Shown one piece after another: positions 60,774 to 64,000 of a stretch of 64,000 nucleotides of DNA. The stretch spans positions 186,001-250,000 of the forward strand of contig KE159612.1 of the NCBI GenBank assembly GCA_000403295.2, written 5' to 3'. The first letter of the stretch is position 1. Each line of letters starts with the position of its first letter. The DNA comes from Lachnospiraceae bacterium M18-1. GTDB lineage: Bacteria; Bacillota; Clostridia; Lachnospirales; Lachnospiraceae. The position numbers and the translations under genes are program-made. The notes under the pieces are model-generated. The model saw nothing but the letters and a program-made list of their open reading frames with translations. It searched no databases and was not told the origin of the DNA.

Positions 60774-63302
60774 ATGAGAAGGAAAATCAAAAAAGAAATC
60801 AAAGGTATGATTCAGACAATGTCAGAGGCTCATGAGCATGTGCGCTTTTTATTAGAGAATAAGCACATTGCAGAAGCGAACGACCTGTTGTCACAGTGTC
60901 AGGATTGTGCAGCCCATATCGGGGAGTCTATTGAAAAAAGCGAAGGTATGGACACAAAGGCGGTTTCTTATCTGGAGACCTATTGCGAGCACCTTTATAC
61001 GATGAGCAGGACGATCGACAGGAAAAAGCTTTCCGGTATCAAGCGCCAGTTAGACGGCTGCCTGAGACAGACAGAATATGAGATTGATGAAGTGATCCCT
61101 CTTGATAAGCTCAAGATTGCATTTATGCCTTACAAAGCTTCTATGTGGGACTGCATGGAGAGTGTATGGGAAGCGGCAGACGCGGATGAAGAGTGTGACG
61201 CATATGTTGTTCCGATACCATATTATGAAAGAAATGATAAAGGCGGAGCGGAGAAGCTCTGTTATGAGGGAGATATATTTCCTGCTGATGTGCCGATCAC
61301 ATCTTATGAAGAGTTTTCTTTAGAGGCGGAGCGACCGGATATCGTTTATATTCATAATCCCTATGATGGGAATAACTATGTGACGAGCGTACATCCGGAT
61401 TATTATACTGAAAACCTCAAAAAATTTACAGATGAATTGGTATATATACCATATTATATACTGGGCGAGGGCGGGATGCCGGATTCACACAGGAGCCTTC
61501 CGTCATACCAGTATATTGATAAGATCATTGTTCAGGACGAAGATAAGAAGGAGTCCATGTTGGATTTTGTACCCGAGGAAAAGATTGTTGCCATCGGCTG
61601 CCCGAAGGTTGACCGTCTCCTGAAGCTGGACAAGAAGAAGCAGGAAATTCTGGAGCATGAGATCCCGCAGGAGTGGCGGGAGAAGATTGCCGGCAAAAAG
61701 GTAATCCTCTTTAACATCAGTATCACAGGGATACTGAATAATAAGCGTTATGCCATGAAAAAGATCCGGTATGTCCTGTCATGCTTTGAAAACCGGGATG
61801 ATGTGGTCCTTCTGTGGCGGCCGCACCCGCTGGTAGAAGCGACGTTGAAATCCATGCGTCCGGAGCTGTATGGGGAATACATGGAGATTAAGGATTCGTT
61901 TGTACGGAAGGGAGAAGGGATTCTTGATGAAACCGGGGATGCGGGGATTGCTGCTGTGGTGGCGGATGCTTACCTGGGGGAGAATTCTTCATCGCTGGTG
62001 CATTACTTTGGGGTGCTGGGGAAGCCGGTGATGTATATTGATTGGGCGGTGATGAAGGATAAGTTGGAAGCCAGCCGAGACTTTATGTATATCAATGCGT
62101 TTTATAAAGAAGGAAACTCTATATATTTTGTACCATTAAATAGAGGATTTTCTCAGGAACTGTATGGATTGGATTTGGAAAGTGGGAGAATAGATAAAGT
62201 TATGACGCTTCCAGGTAGCAATCCAGACAGTATAGAAGGAGCTTACTGTGGCATAAAAAAAATACAGAATAAGATATTTTTGATTCCACACAATACAGAA
62301 GATATTTATATATATGACCTGAAAAAAGAACAGGCAATAAGGTGTGTGCTCACAGAGTCGAAAGACCGAGTTATGTTATTTGATGGAGGAGTAGAGCATA
62401 ATGGAAAGCTGTTTTTATTGCCCAAATGTTATCCTGCCATTGTGAGTGTAGATATAGAAAATATGGAAGTGTGCGAATACAAAGAGTGTATCAGATCATT
62501 TGCTGTAGAAGATAAAAATATACGTATGTTTACATGGGCTTATTATAAAAAAGATAAATATTTATATCTGGCAAGCTGTAATGAAAGCAGGATTCTTATA
62601 TTCGATATGGAAGAAGGAAGTTATGAAATAAAAAATATCGGTAAGTATCCGTATGGATATACACATATGATATATGATGGTGAGATTTTTTGGCTTGCAG
62701 CATATAAGGCCAATTGTATTGTGAAGTGGGATGAAGATTCAGAAGTCACAGAAGCATATACATATCCGATTGAGCAGGATCAGTCAATGGATAATATTTT
62801 CAGCCAGATGATTAACTGTGAAGAAGAGATTATTGTTTGCTATGGAGCGACAACGGATATTGTATTTGTAAATAAAGAGACGGGTGAGTGTAGACGAAGC
62901 AAGCACATCAGAAAAGAAATTGATAAATTAAGGAAAAAAACTGTTATTGAAGGTGGGGGCTTTTCCCTTGTAAAGGCTGTTGATGAGGAAAATGTTATCT
63001 TGTTTAATTGGAGAAATTGTAGTTTCAATATATGGAACATGCATACTGACGAATGGAAAAGCTATGTATTTCGGATTCCAAAATATGAAATACTGAGAAT
63101 GGAAAAACGGTATATAGAAAAATATTGGATTTCAAGAGGGGTACCCTACTGCCTATGGGAAGGAGCAATGACAGTTTCCATGTTTATTGATTATATAGAA
63201 TATGGAAATAAAGATATATTTAATGGAACATATAAAAGCTATCAGGGGGAAGTGGGCGATTCTACTATAGGTATCAGGATACATGAATGTATGGTGAAAT
63301 AA
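60774..63302 (+). CDS. CDP-glycerol glycerophosphotransferase-like protein with propeller-like C-terminus
   Basis: This is an 842-residue protein. Residues 1-105 are helical. Residues about 110-435 resemble the CDP-glycerol:polyglycerophosphate transferase fold (YIPYYILGEGGMPDSHRSLP, IIVQDEDKKESML, IAVGCPK-like IGCPKVDRLL, LLWRPHPLVEATL, AYLGENSSSLVHYFGVLGKP). Residues about 440-842 are repeats of about 50 residues (GNSIYFVPLNRG, NKIFLIPHNTEDIYIYDLKK, GKLFLLPKCYPAIVSVDIEN, KYLYLASCNESRILIFDMEE, GEIFWLAAYKANCIVKWDED) that look like a six- or seven-bladed beta-propeller. It may transfer a polyol-phosphate to a glycan or protein. Base composition falls to A+T-rich at about 62090, the domain boundary. 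It has its own sigma-D promoter. Confidence 0.85.
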   Translation: MRRKIKKEIKGMIQTMSEAHEHVRFLLENKHIAEANDLLSQCQDCAAHIGESIEKSEGMDTKAVSYLETYCEHLYTMSRTIDRKKLSGIKRQLDGCLRQTEYEIDEVIPLDKLKIAFMPYKASMWDCMESVWEAADADEECDAYVVPIPYYERNDKGGAEKLCYEGDIFPADVPITSYEEFSLEAERPDIVYIHNPYDGNNYVTSVHPDYYTENLKKFTDELVYIPYYILGEGGMPDSHRSLPSYQYIDKIIVQDEDKKESMLDFVPEEKIVAIGCPKVDRLLKLDKKKQEILEHEIPQEWREKIAGKKVILFNISITGILNNKRYAMKKIRYVLSCFENRDDVVLLWRPHPLVEATLKSMRPELYGEYMEIKDSFVRKGEGILDETGDAGIAAVVADAYLGENSSSLVHYFGVLGKPVMYIDWAVMKDKLEASRDFMYINAFYKEGNSIYFVPLNRGFSQELYGLDLESGRIDKVMTLPGSNPDSIEGAYCGIKKIQNKIFLIPHNTEDIYIYDLKKEQAIRCVLTESKDRVMLFDGGVEHNGKLFLLPKCYPAIVSVDIENMEVCEYKECIRSFAVEDKNIRMFTWAYYKKDKYLYLASCNESRILIFDMEEGSYEIKNIGKYPYGYTHMIYDGEIFWLAAYKANCIVKWDEDSEVTEAYTYPIEQDQSMDNIFSQMINCEEEIIVCYGATTDIVFVNKETGECRRSKHIRKEIDKLRKKTVIEGGGFSLVKAVDEENVILFNWRNCSFNIWNMHTDEWKSYVFRIPKYEILRMEKRYIEKYWISRGVPYCLWEGAMTVSMFIDYIEYGNKDIFNGTYKSYQGEVGDSTIGIRIHECMVK

Positions 63303-63376
63303 ATGTCTGCGGAATATATGGAAGGAAAGGCATTGAAAACGAATCTGAAAGTAAAAACGAGAAGAAAGGGCAGAAA

Positions 63377-64000
63377 ATGATTTCAAATAAGGAATATAAG
63401 GAATGTATTAAAATATGCTCAGCAGGAATATATCGGGATATTCAGATTCACAAAGGAAAGTTTTTGATTTCCGGAGCAACAGGATTGATAGGAACTGCGT
63501 TGATTAATTGTCTTTTAGAAATGAATGATACATATGCTGCAGATTTTAAAGTGATTGCTATGGCACAAAGCAAAGAACGGGCAATACATACGCTTGGAAT
63601 GTATTCTGGTAGAGCTGATTTAGAGTTTGTATCTTCTGATGTGAACAACCCAATCCCGGAATTGGGAGAGGTTGATTATATCATACATGCGGCAAGTAAT
63701 ACTCACCCTTTGGCGTATAGCAGTGATCCCATTGGAACGATTAAAACAAATATAATAGGGACAAATAATTTATTAGATTATGCAGTCTCGTATTTGAAAA
63801 AGCGCTTTGTTTTTCTATCATCTGTTGAAATATATGGCGAGAATAGAGGCGGAAAGGCAAGCTTTTCAGAAATGGACTGCGGGTATTTGAATTGCAATCA
63901 GGTACGCTCTGGTTATCCCGAAAGTAAACGGGCGGGGGAAAGCTTATGTTGTGCATATGAAAAAAAATATGGAATTGATATAGTGATTCCAAGACTGTGC
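63377..64000 (+). CDS. NAD-dependent epimerase/dehydratase, cut by the window end
   Basis: At least 208 residues are visible. The N-terminal Rossmann motif is FLISGATGLIGTALINCLLE (near 29), followed by DYIIHAASNTHPLAY, NIIGTNNLLDYAV, FVFLSSVEIYGENRGG and YPESKRAGESLCCAYEKKYG, with the catalytic YxxxK. It is an extended-SDR sugar-nucleotide epimerase or dehydratase. ATG 63377 follows GAAAGGG by 6 bases. It continues the A+T-rich composition of the preceding propeller-like region. The frame is open to base 64000, so the C-terminus is outside the window. Confidence 0.88.
   Translation, partial: MISNKEYKECIKICSAGIYRDIQIHKGKFLISGATGLIGTALINCLLEMNDTYAADFKVIAMAQSKERAIHTLGMYSGRADLEFVSSDVNNPIPELGEVDYIIHAASNTHPLAYSSDPIGTIKTNIIGTNNLLDYAVSYLKKRFVFLSSVEIYGENRGGKASFSEMDCGYLNCNQVRSGYPESKRAGESLCCAYEKKYGIDIVIPRLC

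Overview
The window reads as a chromosome segment of a motile, anaerobic Clostridia member, most likely Lachnospiraceae. The grounds are the flagellar gene order flgM-flgN-flgK-flgL-DUF6470-fliW-csrA, a Firmicutes-type (T7SSb) secretion ATPase, purine-rich AGGAGG ribosome binding sites, an A+G-rich coding strand, and IS66, IS1634 and IS110 family elements. The species cannot be named from sequence alone.

Layout. 1-2.4 kb is the edge of a mobile-element cargo region: a DUF6674-like protein, a frameshifted RadC-type JAB protein and a PP-loop PAPS-reductase-like enzyme. 2.5-23.3 kb is one co-directional block. It starts with a zinc-ribbon membrane protein and a serine DNA invertase. A 140-bp segment with 20-bp inverted ends follows, carrying an outward-facing promoter. 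Then comes a series of proteins built as zinc ribbon, membrane anchor and variable outer domain, with a cell-wall amidase/beta-lactamase fusion among them. The block ends with a type VII secretion module: EssC with FHA domains, two WXG100 proteins, an alpha/beta-hydrolase with a helical tail, a frameshifted WG-repeat protein, an EsaB/YukD ubiquitin-like protein, a PP2C phosphatase, a Ser/Thr kinase with EssB-like topology and a truncated VWA protein. The promoter segment, as assembled, points away from the secretion genes, so the locus looks phase-variable and is probably drawn here in its OFF state.

23.3-33.9 kb is a scar region of broken genes joined end to end: IS110, TnpC-like DUF6262, ABC ATPase, Abi_2, MerR, MFS and GlpP fragments. 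Inside it an IS1634-family element is flanked by 62-64 bp direct repeats and carries an IS66 element inserted in its right end. Only an ABC-2 permease and a carboxymuconolactone-decarboxylase-family gene look intact besides the transposases.

34-39.3 kb holds a hybrid sensor kinase, a solute-binding lipoprotein and cysteine synthase. 39.3-52.9 kb is motility: the late flagellar flgM operon with fliW/csrA (minus strand), the cheA-cheW-cheR-cheB operon (minus strand), a YlqG/YlqH-like pair (plus strand) and two PilZ proteins (minus strand). 53.4-64 kb is a nucleotide-sugar and polyol-phosphate glycan region: UDP-glucose dehydrogenase, a phosphoesterase fusion, a cytidylyltransferase-oxidoreductase fusion, a CDP-glycerol-transferase-like protein with a propeller-like tail and an epimerase. 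Two genes here are preceded by near-perfect sigma-D (FliA) promoters, TAAA-N15-GCCGANAN, which suggests that they decorate the flagellum.

A family of structured intergenic repeats with GTTAC...TCACA / TGTGA...GTAAC ends occurs at least six times between 33.9 and 59.2 kb. I saw no tRNA, rRNA or CRISPR array.
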